Source of the DNA: Diphasiastrum complanatum
Taxonomy: Eukaryota; Streptophyta; Lycopodiopsida; Lycopodiales; Lycopodiaceae
Assembly (NCBI GenBank): GCA_029204225.1
Contig: CM055106.1
Span: 37,670,949 to 37,734,948, forward strand
DNA: 64,000 nt
Direction: 5' to 3'
This document shows positions 50,601-55,870 of the stretch, one piece after another; positions within the stretch are counted from its first letter, which is position 1, and every line of letters starts with the position of its first letter. The translations under genes were made by a program, and so were the position numbers. A model generated the notes under the pieces. It worked only from the letters and a program-made list of their open reading frames with translations, was not told the origin of the DNA and did not search any database.

Positions 50601-53269
50601 GCAATGCCTACAACATCAATACTATGAGTATTGCTATCTCCCAATGAGACATACCAAGTCGTAGCTTGCCTGTACTCATGAAACCAATTTCGTTGGCTTG
50701 TCTTGTGCTGAGTAGAACCTGAATCCAAAAACCAAGAATCGACATCTTGTTTGTCTTCATTTGCCATGAATGTTGCTTCATCGGCTTCCCTTTCAAAGTC
50801 CTTCATACTGCTACTGTTGTTGCTGCTACTGCTGCTTTTTCGATGAGGATTCGACAATCCTCCTGCAAATGTCCAGGATGTTCGCAGTATTTGCAAAACA
50901 ACTTTGTTTTTTATGAAGTTGAGTTCGAATTTGTGCCTTGTTTTGAATTTGAAGTATTATTCGACTTTCATACTTTACGTACGTTCTTCGACTCTTCTTC
51001 TTATCAAATTTTCTCGAATAAAGAGCTTCTGATTCTAGTGCCGAATGGGAAAATCAAGATCCATTTCTTCAAATCTCTTCCTGCAATAACATAGACAAAA
51101 CTTTTGATAATGTAAGACCTTGCTAAGTAGAAATATTAATCACCCAATTTTTGTAGGTGTCAAGAAGGCTCGCAAAAAAAGTAATATCTACATTGTTGAT
51201 TTCTGCACCACTTGTAGACATCTGCTCAAGAAGGTTTTTGAAGTTGTTCAAATGATTCGTAATCAAATCTGCATCGGCCATTTTGAATGTGGAAAACTTT
51301 TTCCTCATCTAAAGTTTAGCAGTCATGTCTCTACTGTCATAGAGTGTGCTGAGAATGTTCCAAGCTTCCATCGAAATTTGAGCACTTCGAATATGATTGA
51401 TCTAATTATCTCTGATATTGAGAGTGATAAGGCTGAAGGCCTTCCCATCCTTTTGCTTCCATTTAATAATGGCTACTGGATCTATAATAGGCTTAACCTC
51501 AATACCTTCGATGACTTCCCAAAGCTCTTTTACTTGTAGAATCACCCTCATTTTAAATTTCCACGAGTGATAGTTGTCGCCATCCAACTTTTTGATAGAA
51601 TTTGAAGTTGACTTAAATATTAATTTTGGCAATACGCAGTGATATGTGAATAACCTACTTTGATAACATGTTGGAAATAAGCTATGTAGTGGTCGAATAC
51701 CTATTTAACAATGAGTTGTCGACTGAATAGTTGACAGTAAGAAACGCATTTCTGAAAATTTCAAAAAAATCCTAGAAACTTTTTTTTTTAATTTTTTTTT
51801 TGGGGTTTTTTTTGGGCACTATGGGTATCAGATGAAAGCTCTAATTAAGAGCATTATTATTGTGTAGTTTGCCGACCGTTTCATGTGCAGGATGGTCCAG
51901 TTCATGTGCATTAATCCATGTTGGGTTCTATCAAAGATAAAAATTCAAAACTAACCTCTAGCCTGTTCGTTACGATCACAAATGGTTCCAGTAAGTGTGT
52001 TTTCGCTCAGGGAGTTGGAAGGCCAAATCATGAAGAGGCCTTACCGTCGGGGCCGGGGTCTATCGGCAGCCCCCGGACCCTGCCGTTGGGGGGCGTTGCC
52101 CCCCAAACCCCCTGATCATTTATTGAAAACCAGAGCGAATAACAACCAAATAACTATTGAAAATAAGATCTGTTTGTGTCCCATCTACGGCACTTCTGAG
52201 AAGCAAAACGCTGGTTTGACCATTGATCCCCTACAAAAATTTCAGCCATAAGCTATTTTTCCCAAAAAAAAAAAAAATTATAGTACGATTCTGGTCTGAG
52301 AAACGCGGTTTCCGAAACGCGTGCCCTCATAAACGCGTTTATGTGCATCTATGCTATTAAGTAAACAAACGAGACATGGGAAAAATAAATATTACATCAA
52401 CAATAGGTTGCCAGAGGACACTTGACCTACTTAAAGGTCTATAGCTTTCCACCACCATAGGCTGGCTAGAAGAAATGCCCCTTTACCAATTGTTTGCTAA
52501 AAACAAGTTTTCAAAACATGATTGACTCGTGTGTTTACCTCATACTATTTCCTGTTGCTTGTTTTCTAATTTTTACAAATCAGCATGAGTTAGGTCAAAA
52601 TCTAAAATTATAGTCCGTATTGCGGTAGTGCTTCACCTAGTCGTTTTTTTTTAGGTTTTTCATAAGTCTAAGTATTAGCTTTTTTATGAGCGCTAGTGAG
52701 CTCAATGCGGCCCCTATACACACCGTATCCCTTCCTCCAGTAAGATCTCAACATCCGTACAGAATCGCACATACGGATTTGTGTCCGTAAGAGTATTTTT
52801 GCAACTATGGGTGTAGAGCAAAAAGCTCCATATAATCTATCGATTAAGGCCCCTTTTCCTGAAACGAGGAACGAAACAATCTCAAAAATCTATAGCCGAT
52901 GTAAGAAAGGGATAACACACTCTGAACTAACTGCCAGCGGAGGACAAATAGGAGAGTTTGTGATGTAGAAAAACCTTGCACATACGCTACAAGTGTAGTA
53001 AGGGTACTGCCATTTCTGGCTTCAAATTTGTGGAAACAAATCACAAGGCGTACACGGAAGCCCAAAGAATAGGTACACTTAGGCCATAACGTATGCATCG
53101 AGACACGAGACACGATCGAACATCGTAACCTAACAAGCTTTGGATACGAAAAAATTGCCCCAAACATAAAAACAGTGCATGAAAAAACCAGGCGAACCTT
53201 ATTGTCCGCCTTCGCCTTCAGTTTTCGGAAAACTGGATCCCTTTCCAGAGCCGGCTCTTCGGAAGCCAT
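17561..53269 (-). CDS. AGD8-like: ARF GTPase-activating protein, AGD8/9/10 (ArfGAP2/3) type, six exons over 35.7 kb
   Basis: Joined exons 53269-53198, 35830-35712, 19504-19048, 18710-18462, 17975-17850 and 17680-17561 give 1,143 bp (380 residues plus stop). All five introns are GT-AG and every junction keeps frame. The protein would stimulate GTP hydrolysis by ARF GTPases on Golgi/COPI membranes. The ArfGAP zinc finger (C-x2-C-x16-C-x2-C) is in exon 2, with the catalytic Arg in CSALHRSLG. Exon 3 has [25 protein letters not shown] and [10 protein letters not shown]. The C-terminal half carries the family's [12 protein letters not shown] and SISSADFF repeats. Introns 1 (17,367 bp) and 2 (16,207 bp) are full of transposons; introns 3-5 are 337, 486 and 169 bp. 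The product stops at MQAS, where relatives continue about 30 residues. The family is certain; which paralogue (AGD8, 9 or 10) is not resolved. Confidence 0.9.
17850..17975 (-). CDS. AGD8-like: ArfGAP exon 5
   Basis: Acceptor TCTCGCAG|ATT; encodes [19 protein letters not shown], then TQFFNDQ and MRLQKFV (42 residues). The donor is placed at GTG|GTACAA because joining to exon 6 then gives the family spacing between QKF and SISSAD. The alternative TTT|GTGGTA donor would shorten it by one residue. Confidence 0.85.
18462..18710 (-). CDS. AGD8-like: ArfGAP exon 4
   Basis: Acceptor TATGTAG|CCA; donor GTACAG|GTAAGG. It encodes 83 residues: [10 protein letters not shown] (family LYDQKPEE), Pro/Thr-rich linker, [13 protein letters not shown] (family SRFEYxDD), and [13 protein letters not shown]. 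Phase 0 at both ends. Confidence 0.9.
19048..19504 (-). CDS. AGD8-like: ArfGAP exon 3
   Basis: Acceptor GATAACAG|G completes the split Arg codon; donor TTCAAG|GTACTAAG. It encodes 152 residues: the end of the ArfGAP domain ([32 protein letters not shown]), then an acidic Ser/Pro-rich linker ([12 protein letters not shown]) and a basic [13 protein letters not shown] / LGVKKLTFK stretch typical of the family. The longer open frame up to 19617 is intron read-through. Confidence 0.93.
19505..20091 (-). other. Intron 2 start and copia leader-like stretch
   Basis: Intron sequence with no coding. At 20078-20089 the minus strand reads TGGTATCAATAG, resembling a copia primer-binding site, two bases beyond the LTR end at 20092. 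This suggests a truncated second element sharing the LTR. Confidence 0.4.
20092..20682 (-). mobile_element. Copia LTR (3' LTR of the 20.7-24.6 kb element)
   Basis: On the minus strand it starts TGTTGAAAAGTATTGCC directly after a PPT (ATTAAGGGGGGGG, 20693-20683) and ends GGCTTTCA beside a PBS-like site. Length about 591 bp. No second copy of this LTR was found in the window. Confidence 0.7.
20694..23870 (-). pseudogene. pol: Copia pol (protease, integrase, RT, RNase H)
   Basis: Protease box YNDSGA near 23860; GAG-pre-integrase [14 protein letters not shown] near 23480; integrase core [16 protein letters not shown] (23237) and [10 protein letters not shown]-terminal [18 protein letters not shown] and [15 protein letters not shown] (22950). 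RT has [36 protein letters not shown] and the catalytic LYVDDLL near 21647-21633. RNase H has [20 protein letters not shown] and ARTKHIEVD. Breaks: a stop in QPHTPQ*NG, a stop after LCGPM, a stop between RT and RNase H at 21470 and a shift near 22245. The YVDD box is intact although the frame is not. Confidence 0.9.
23871..24523 (-). pseudogene. gag: Copia gag
   Basis: Starts [20 protein letters not shown] at 24523, the usual copia gag N-terminus, then [10 protein letters not shown]. About 80 residues of the central UBN2-type domain are missing (jump from EPGEKVSDK to IVPIVLNSL). It continues through a Lys-rich stretch to a CCHC knuckle [14 protein letters not shown] near 24030. The frame to protease is shifted. 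Confidence 0.88.
24711..25165 (-). repeat. 3' LTR of the non-autonomous copia element
   Basis: Direct repeat of 27355-27804; includes a GAAGAAGAAGAGGGAGAGGG purine stretch on the plus strand. Confidence 0.95.
25353..26516 (-). CDS. 387-codon ORF in the non-autonomous copia element (gag-like N-terminus)
   Basis: Intact frame. The N-terminus (residues 1-85) keeps gag-like blocks: [16 protein letters not shown] and [20 protein letters not shown], comparable with LDGTNYxxWxxKM and AWETLxxLY of copia gag. The middle (about 85-200) is Ser- and Glu-rich. The rest has hydrophobic stretches ([17 protein letters not shown] near 203-219; [17 protein letters not shown] near the end) that could be membrane segments, and no CCHC knuckle, protease, RT or integrase. 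Function unknown; much of the C-terminal part may be open by chance in a recently inserted element. Confidence 0.5.
   Translation of the reverse strand: MARDLGAIRTCSGEDMLDGTNYSSWSCKLRFCIDVMIKILLVTRSILYHLRFCKTSKSAWETLLKMYRIKDSSSYFLLSSSSSLKVEGQSHAKFDHCLSTSTSLHQNVGMVKHSSSLEPFVANDGCISEELYEQASQDNVLEKAEIKHSLKPFCTNGGGEKIMSISTLVQSGVLLDYLGVQSGKLLVFFLKMVDTRFNHSLLIIFSLCYIVSILLCIGNGLRKVFGQQGPHLEHFGQQSVGDFVAVGQPATASCWLSESLRDSKASFYFGGNTHASPKSVPYVDFHVLMLTSYDDGVVLPSVGEQIIDSKIREDVMVKEYHTLLYVSCGKKTYGIMWEPLMDCKSIFRLVAGFLVTYFGWSMLVFTFRLDATALRILHLFYIGHDWG
27355..27804 (-). repeat. 5' LTR of the non-autonomous copia element
   Basis: Preceded on the plus strand by GCTCTGATACCA (PBS complement, 27343-27354) and followed by the target duplication GAACA. 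Confidence 0.95.
27810..28260. repeat. Intron DNA with a diverged direct repeat
   Basis: The block GACTGACCTCCTATAAAGTA, with about 25 bp of related sequence before it, occurs at about 27929-27980 and 28081-28130 (period ~150 bp). The intervening sequence has further GACCGGTC / GGACATG words. No coding. Confidence 0.6.
28270..28480. repeat. Tandem duplication, ~100 bp period
   Basis: CAAAAACTAxTGGxTTACAA and the following 65 bp (to GTTGCATCAGA) occur at about 28298 and 28386 with few mismatches. Confidence 0.85.
28481..29935. other. Intron DNA, no gene recognised; GATTC/GAAAC-word rich
   Basis: Short words such as GAATCGAT/GATTC (28720-28850) and GAAACACGTTTC (29380-29400) recur on both strands, reminiscent of the foldback islands elsewhere, but no terminal inverted repeat pair or target duplication was identified. 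Short frames show no family resemblance. Confidence 0.3.
31423..31494 (-). tRNA. tRNA-like sequence in the 3' LTR of the TRIM
   Basis: Minus strand: 7 bp acceptor stem (GGGCGGA with TCTGTCC, two G-U pairs), D arm GCTC-AGTGGTA-GAGC, and a perfect T arm CTAGG-TTCGAAT-CCTAG. A and B box promoter elements (TAGCTCAGTGG; GGTTCGAATCC) are therefore present. The anticodon stem has a mismatch in every register tried and lacks U33, so no anticodon is assigned and a working tRNA is unlikely. No CCA is encoded. Confidence 0.7.
31683..31754 (-). tRNA. tRNA-like sequence in the 5' LTR of the TRIM
   Basis: Same 72 nt segment as at 31423. Changes weaken the acceptor stem (GGGTGAA at the 5' side; TATGTCC at the 3' side) and the T stem (CTGGG), while the A box and the T loop persist. 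Confidence 0.6.
32782..33010 (-). mobile_element. 5' LTR (partial) of the 29.9-32.8 kb copia
   Basis: Begins beside the PBS; on the minus strand the LTR would end GAAATCAACTACA. The right boundary and a partner LTR were not found. Confidence 0.4.
33011..35711. other. Rest of ArfGAP intron 2, no element recognised
   Basis: AT-rich sequence without retroviral domains. It contains a ~90 bp tandem duplication at 34663-34845. The donor side of exon 2 lies at its right edge. Confidence 0.4.
34663..34845. repeat. Tandem duplication, ~90 bp period
   Basis: Two copies share GATCTAxAxCATTTA, CATGTCACAT, GTCTTGAAxCAAGGGxCAAG and GAAAAAGGCCAT in order, about 85% alike. Confidence 0.8.
35712..35830 (-). 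CDS. AGD8-like: ArfGAP exon 2 (zinc finger)
   Basis: Acceptor CCGCAG|ATG; donor GTGAG|GTAAGAGC. It encodes [15 protein letters not shown], then [17 protein letters not shown] and VHISFV plus two bases of an Arg codon completed by exon 3. All four zinc Cys and the Arg finger are intact. It is an island of 119 bp with more than 16 kb of intron on each side and is too short for ORF finders. Confidence 0.93.
35831..36468. other. ArfGAP intron 1, part next to exon 2
   Basis: Non-coding; includes the acceptor region of exon 2. No repeat or gene was seen. Confidence 0.4.
36469..36888 (+). mobile_element. Copia LTR (family X), 5' LTR
   Basis: Starts TGTTAGAATT and ends AAATTCCAACA; 420 bp. Matches the LTR at 43940-45179 along its length, apart from the MITE inserted in that copy. 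It carries the empty MITE target at about 36600-36612 (TAGTTCTAAAATAGAAC). Confidence 0.82.
36889..37315 (+). mobile_element. Copia family X leader and start of gag, truncated
   Basis: The leader parallels 45180-45650 (GATCTTGGAAGCTA, GATCGGATC...GAGAA). Gag starts with an [13 protein letters not shown] block near 37096 and [13 protein letters not shown] after frame breaks, parallel to 45648. It breaks off at about 37315, where gypsy-derived sequence begins. Confidence 0.7.
37316..37917. mobile_element. Mosaic of gypsy fragments: integrase zinc finger and LTR piece
   Basis: About 37630-37760 (plus, two shifts) reads [31 protein letters not shown], the H2C2-type integrase zinc region of Ty3/gypsy. 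About 37785-37895 matches the LTR at 8572-8690. The start TGTTAGGGACCC near 37315 may be an LTR edge. Integrase lying upstream of gag shows rearrangement. Confidence 0.6.
37918..40217 (+). mobile_element. Ty3/gypsy chromovirus remnant (gag knuckle, PR, RT, chromodomain)
   Basis: In order: a decayed CCHC knuckle ([12 protein letters not shown], first Cys lost; ~37945), protease [18 protein letters not shown] (~38145), RT N-part [33 protein letters not shown] (38825-38990), RT palm [10 protein letters not shown] (YLDD at 39268-39279) and [11 protein letters not shown] (39510). A large deletion removes RNase H and the integrase core. The C-terminus reads [12 protein letters not shown], then a chromodomain-like YLVHWKGS (~40070), ending at KTWT-stop near 40217. 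Stops and shifts throughout. Chromodomain plus gypsy order identifies a chromovirus. Confidence 0.85.
40828..40935. repeat. Tandem duplication, ~55 bp period
   Basis: GTAACTGCAGACCATAATCT and the following ~30 bp recur immediately, with one or two changes. Confidence 0.85.
42124..42414. mobile_element. hAT-like foldback MITE with GGACGCGTCC words, 8 bp TSD
   Basis: 291 bp, flanked by a perfect 8 bp duplication AGTTGATC (42116-42123 and 42415-42422). It contains a perfect hairpin: arms 42159-42220 and 42227-42288 (62 bp each) around a 6 nt loop. The outer half of each arm is GC-rich (GACGCGTCCG) and the inner half is T/A-rich. The right third repeats GGACGCGTCC and CCGCGTCTGG words. An 8 bp duplication is typical of hAT transposons; no transposase is present. 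Confidence 0.88.
43650..43939 (+). pseudogene. Copia family X RT fragment
   Basis: [12 protein letters not shown] start, [22 protein letters not shown] block, [20 protein letters not shown], then a short VAQFGWDI and [14 protein letters not shown] trace; broken by shifts. It joins directly to an LTR at 43940 with no RNase H or PPT, so a deletion fused RT to the LTR. Confidence 0.7.
43940..45179 (+). mobile_element. Copia family X LTR split by a MITE
   Basis: TGTTAGAAATTGC to AAATTCTGACA; 408 bp once the MITE (44070-44893) and one target duplication are subtracted, against 420 bp in the LTR at 36469. Immediately followed by TGGTCTCAGCGC, a decayed PBS, so it acts as the 5' LTR of the element to its right. 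Confidence 0.82.
44070..44893. mobile_element. hAT-like MITE with GAATCGCGATTC words, 8 bp TSD
   Basis: 824 bp with 8 bp duplication GTTCTAGC at 44062-44069 and 44894-44901. Termini CATAGATGCACCGCG and (reverse complement) CATAGTTGCAGCGAATC form an imperfect inverted repeat. The LTR at 36469 carries the empty site. The subterminal zones repeat GAATCGCGATT words next to T runs; the core (about 44160-44810) is shared with 51830-52265. Confidence 0.9.
45180..46160 (+). pseudogene. gag: Copia family X leader and gag
   Basis: After the PBS and a leader, gag starts [20 protein letters not shown] at 45648, then [20 protein letters not shown] and [11 protein letters not shown] (UBN2-type copia gag). 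A frameshift near 45935 continues as [20 protein letters not shown]. The zinc knuckle and protease were not found. Confidence 0.85.
46161..46889. other. Unassigned insert between gag and RT
   Basis: Replaces the protease-integrase region. Starts near TGTTGGAGAGTTTGCGG (46231), has GA-rich sequence at 46699-46722, and an AATAAAG near 46559. It may be a solo LTR or an unrelated insertion; no second end was found. Confidence 0.3.
46890..47990 (+). pseudogene. Copia family X RT/RNase H remnant
   Basis: [16 protein letters not shown] and RLVAKGYAQ (46940-47035), then a deletion of the YVDD-containing part, then [21 protein letters not shown] (47110) and [19 protein letters not shown] (47350). RNase H traces: [21 protein letters not shown] and TKHIEV around 47530-47830. 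Several shifts. No 3' LTR of this family was found to the right. Confidence 0.8.
47991..48499. other. No gene recognised
   Basis: Short frames only; possible decayed end of either neighbouring copia. Confidence 0.3.
48500..50059 (-). pseudogene. pol: Copia family Y integrase C-part and RT
   Basis: Traces of the integrase core, [12 protein letters not shown] (49860) and the C-terminal part with [13 protein letters not shown] sequence (49540); [16 protein letters not shown] (49070), [30 protein letters not shown] (as separate blocks, 48980-48900), EPEGYELEG, and [17 protein letters not shown] (48620). The YxDD box is deleted. Confidence 0.75.
50060..50896 (-). pseudogene. pol: Copia family Y protease and integrase N-part
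   Basis: A 278-codon open frame: protease [14 protein letters not shown] with the catalytic D-S-G, then [23 protein letters not shown]-pre-integrase [14 protein letters not shown] (His of the HHCC finger), [13 protein letters not shown] (Cys pair), and integrase start [15 protein letters not shown]. The first catalytic Asp of integrase (usually HTDxCGPM) is Asn here. Confidence 0.85.
51123..51632 (-). pseudogene. gag: Copia family Y gag
   Basis: [18 protein letters not shown] and [10 protein letters not shown] (51580-51500), then, after a shift, [20 protein letters not shown] (51300). Typical copia gag core with one frameshift; the start codon assignment is uncertain. Confidence 0.8.
51669..51734 (-). 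mobile_element. Copia family Y 5' LTR, partial
   Basis: Starts TGTTGGAAATAAGC on the plus strand beside the PBS; it is broken by the MITE-like island that follows. Confidence 0.5.
51735..52351. mobile_element. MITE sharing the 44 kb core but with AAACGCGTTT words
   Basis: The core (TATGGGTATCAGATGAAAGC; GTGTGTTTTCxCTCAGGGAG; GCCATAAGCTATTTTTCC) matches 44160-44810 at high identity. The right terminus, reverse complemented, reads CATAGATGCACATAAACGCG, sharing the first 11 bases with the left end of the 44 kb element. Subterminal words are AAACGCG/CGCGTTT instead of GAATCGCGATTC. The left end (near AGAAACGCATTTC, 51749) lacks a clean terminus and no TSD was found. Confidence 0.75.
52352..52840. 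other. ArfGAP intron 1, with a possible decayed foldback
   Basis: TCCGTA/TACGGA words (52613, 52756, 52775, 52785) and a terminal TTTTGCAACTATGG near 52808 resemble the MITE family ends, but left and right ends do not pair well. Confidence 0.35.
53198..53269 (-). CDS. AGD8-like: ArfGAP exon 1 (start codon)
   Basis: Encodes 24 residues from [14 protein letters not shown] to KLKAKADNK, the N-terminus just before the zinc finger in this family. The donor is AAG|GTTCGC at 53197-53196 (phase 0). The ATG is preceded by a TC-rich leader on the minus strand and has no in-frame upstream alternative that resembles the family. Confidence 0.9.
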
Positions 53270-53519
53270 TATCTCTCAAATCCCCCCGTCTTTTGCTTAT
53301 GGATCGCAAATCTTGTGCGGATCTGGGAAGAAAAAAAGAAAGCGAGCAAAATAATGGGGAGCTGAATGAGAAGCGGAACGTAAATGAAACTATAAGAACT
53401 TTGGCCGCCCTTTTTTGCCCTTTCACACACACCAAAAGCCATCACCAGTGCAATGGTCTAGAGGTGGTTCATGTTTGGGGCACTCCTTTGAACCACCCGT
53501 TCATGTGTTGATCCAAGGG
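53270..53519 (-). promoter_or_regulatory. Presumed ArfGAP 5' UTR and proximal promoter
   Basis: Minus strand upstream of the ATG: TC/AG-rich leader next to the ATG, a GGGCGGCC block near 53405 and a CACTGGTGATGGC block near 53445. No clear TATA box. Position is the main evidence. Confidence 0.4.
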
Positions 53520-54435
53520 AGAATCGTATGACCCCTACTTACATGGCTTGAGATATTGCAACCCTTACCTAGGACTACGCACTTTTGAACCCCACCTCCC
53601 TAGCCCCGTTCAAGTTTTCATTCTAAAACCATGGAGCATGGGATTTGTGACCCCTACCTGGGGTGGTGGCACCAATGATTTAAACTCACAAGGCCTGCCC
53701 ATGTGCAATGGTTGCAAATCCTAGGCCCCACAATTGGAAAAAGGAACCCGAGTCAAAGGGAACAAGCTTTTGAAGGGCCCATCCCCATAAGAATCAAGGT
53801 TTTTATTGCCTAATCTAGGGTCGTTGGGGACCCTTAGTACATTTTTAAAAATTGGACTCACCCCCACATTGATAAGACCATACAACTTTTAGACAAAGGC
53901 CACTTCTTGGAGTTAAGGGCAAGTGGCTCCATATTGAATTTAGATAAGGACCTAAACATAGATTACCTAGGGTAAGTGCACATACATAGAGCAATATTGT
54001 AAATATCACCATGATCCTAACATAACACTATCAATATCCTCAACCTCGAGCGAGCATTATACGTCTCTCACCTAGGGCATAACTATGGTATCTCATACTA
54101 CCATAAGCCACCTCCCAACAAGGTGATGGCACATGAGGGTTGAGGAGGATCAATAGGCATGATCATCCTAGAGTCCCCAGCACGCTAGCTAGTGAATGAT
54201 AAAACTCACATTTTTCACCACTCTTATATATCTACAATCCAAACCATAAGCAAAGAATATATATGAAATAAACAACTCCTTGTGCATGCTCATTTTAGTG
54301 ATTCTAAGACTCACCCTTAGCTTGAAATCATAGCCCTAACCATTAAGGATATTCTTTGACCCTAAGTCTTGTACCAACTAAGTTATGTTGGGCCCTGGCT
54401 AATTTCACTTAATTAACCTTAGACCTTAGTTAGCA
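53520..54435 (-). mobile_element. Gypsy-type LTR upstream of the ArfGAP gene
   Basis: On the minus strand a GAGGACACTATTG block and a PPT (CTAAGGGGGGGAAG, 54449-54436) are followed by TGCTAACTAAGG, the same arrangement as at 9.0 kb (GAGGACAGAAC, AAGGGGGGAAGAA, TGTC). The left edge is uncertain. The LTR points the same way as the gene and ends a few hundred bp before its ATG. Confidence 0.5.
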
Positions 54436-54449
54436 CTTCCCCCCCTTAG

Positions 54450-54821
54450 AACAATAGTGTCCTCATTAACTAAATATTTCAAGACATTCACCTCTAAGCT
54501 CTTTCAAGAATCAACATTTTCGAGCAATCCTTCATTGATCTAAACAAATATTTGCAATGAACCTGACTGGTTGCTCATCGTCCAATCTGATCTTGTATTT
54601 TTTTATATAAAGATACAAGATATTCCCATGCATTTTAATCCACATAGGTTTTGACATTTTGTGAGTAATTTATTTGCGAGTTGTGTGAGTTTCATTGTGC
54701 ATACATTCCTTAAAATCATAGCTCGTGGCATGCTATTAATTTGGAGCTCCTTGCTTTTGATTGCAAACAATGCCAAGTAACTTGTTTTTGTAACATACTA
54801 GAATTTGTAACATGAGTAGAG
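54450..54821. other. No gene recognised
   Basis: Presumed gypsy interior next to the PPT; non-coding. Confidence 0.3.
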
Positions 54822-55069
54822 TTGACAATTCGCCATTAAACGATCGATTCAATCACCACAACACACCATCAAGTGCTTCACAACAAGACAAGACATAATT
54901 GCTCTCCCACACTGTATATTCACAATACTTGGCAAGTACAAAGGTAAAATTACTTAAGAGCACTCAAAATGGCTCGTAAAAGAAAGACGGCCCCATAATT
55001 CTAGAACTGAGCACACGTGGTATCGTCAAAATTAGAAAGCACTGTATTAGTCGATCATTGTTATTTTAA
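54822..55069 (-). mobile_element. Copia LTR (family Z), 3' LTR
   Basis: On the minus strand a PPT (TTGAGGGAGAGAG) precedes TTAAAATAACAATG; the LTR ends GAATTGTCAA. About 248 bp. The end matches the partial LTR at 57258-57335. Confidence 0.75.
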
Positions 55070-55083
55070 CTCTCTCCCTCAAT

Positions 55084-55870
55084 GATCAACGTGTCTATTT
55101 ATTTTAAAGTTTACTCTATTCATGGAACATGTCTCCATGATAGTATCATAAGTAAAAGCCTTTTAATAACCACATCTAAGCCAAGTTTAGCTCTAAAAGT
55201 TTCAAACTTCTCTTTACTTAAAGCTTTTGTAAATATATCAGCAACTTGTAACATCGTAGAACAATGTGTAATACTTATACCTTCAGATTGTAGCTTTTCA
55301 CGCACAAAGTGATATTTCACTTCAATATGTTTTGTTCTCGCGTGAAAGACAGGATTCTTAGCCAACTGTATCCCACTTTGGCTATCACAGAATATAACAT
55401 TGGGATGTACTTGCTTAATGCCAATCTCACTCAACAACTTACGCAACCAAATAGCTTCCTGAGTAGCAGAACTTAATGCTTTATATTCAACTTCTGTAGA
55501 AGAAAGAGAAATGGTGTCCTGCTTTTTGCTAGACCATGAAAAACAACCGCTACCAAAATTGAAAGCATAGCCTGTTGTTGACTTTCTATCATCTACATTT
55601 CATGCCCAATCCTTGCAACTTAGGTAAAGTACTTTGTCTTTTGTAGACCAAGCCAAGGCTAGGTGTACCTTTCAAGTACCTCAAGATCCTCTTCGCGGCT
55701 TTCCAATGATCCATAGTGGCTGATGACATGAATTGGCTAATCAGACGTACAACATAGCAGATATCAGGACGTGTAGTCGTAAGATAGATCAAAATCTCAA
55801 CTAGCTGACGAAATAAAGTAGCGTCAACCTGTGCACTATCATCAACACGAGACAACTTCTTACCAGCTTC
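55084..55870 (-). pseudogene. pol: Copia family Z RNase H and RT end
   Basis: [21 protein letters not shown] and [19 protein letters not shown] (55800-55660), then, after a break, SCFSWSSKKQDTISLSS-type sequence (55530), [26 protein letters not shown] (as CDSQSG, LAKNPVF, TKHIEVKYHFVREKL) and QVADIFTKALSKEKFETFR (55220). Upstream RT, integrase and gag are deleted. Confidence 0.87.

Larger units (their letters stand above)
48500..51668 (-). mobile_element. Degraded Ty1/copia element (family Y)
   Basis: Minus strand order: PBS-like TGTTATCAAAG (51668-51658), gag, CCHC knuckle [14 protein letters not shown] (~50890), protease [12 protein letters not shown] (~50740), GAG-pre-integrase, integrase, RT. 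Sense orientation in ArfGAP intron 1. RNase H is mostly gone at the left; the 3' LTR was not found. Confidence 0.85.

Noticed and set aside
52600..52815. A complete MITE with TCCGTA words
   Set aside because: The left and right ends do not form a convincing inverted repeat and no target duplication was found.
52844..53197. ORF continuation after KLKAKADNK as a coding part of exon 1
   Set aside because: The sequence after the GT donor has no ArfGAP similarity, and the next block of the protein is found intact in exon 2.
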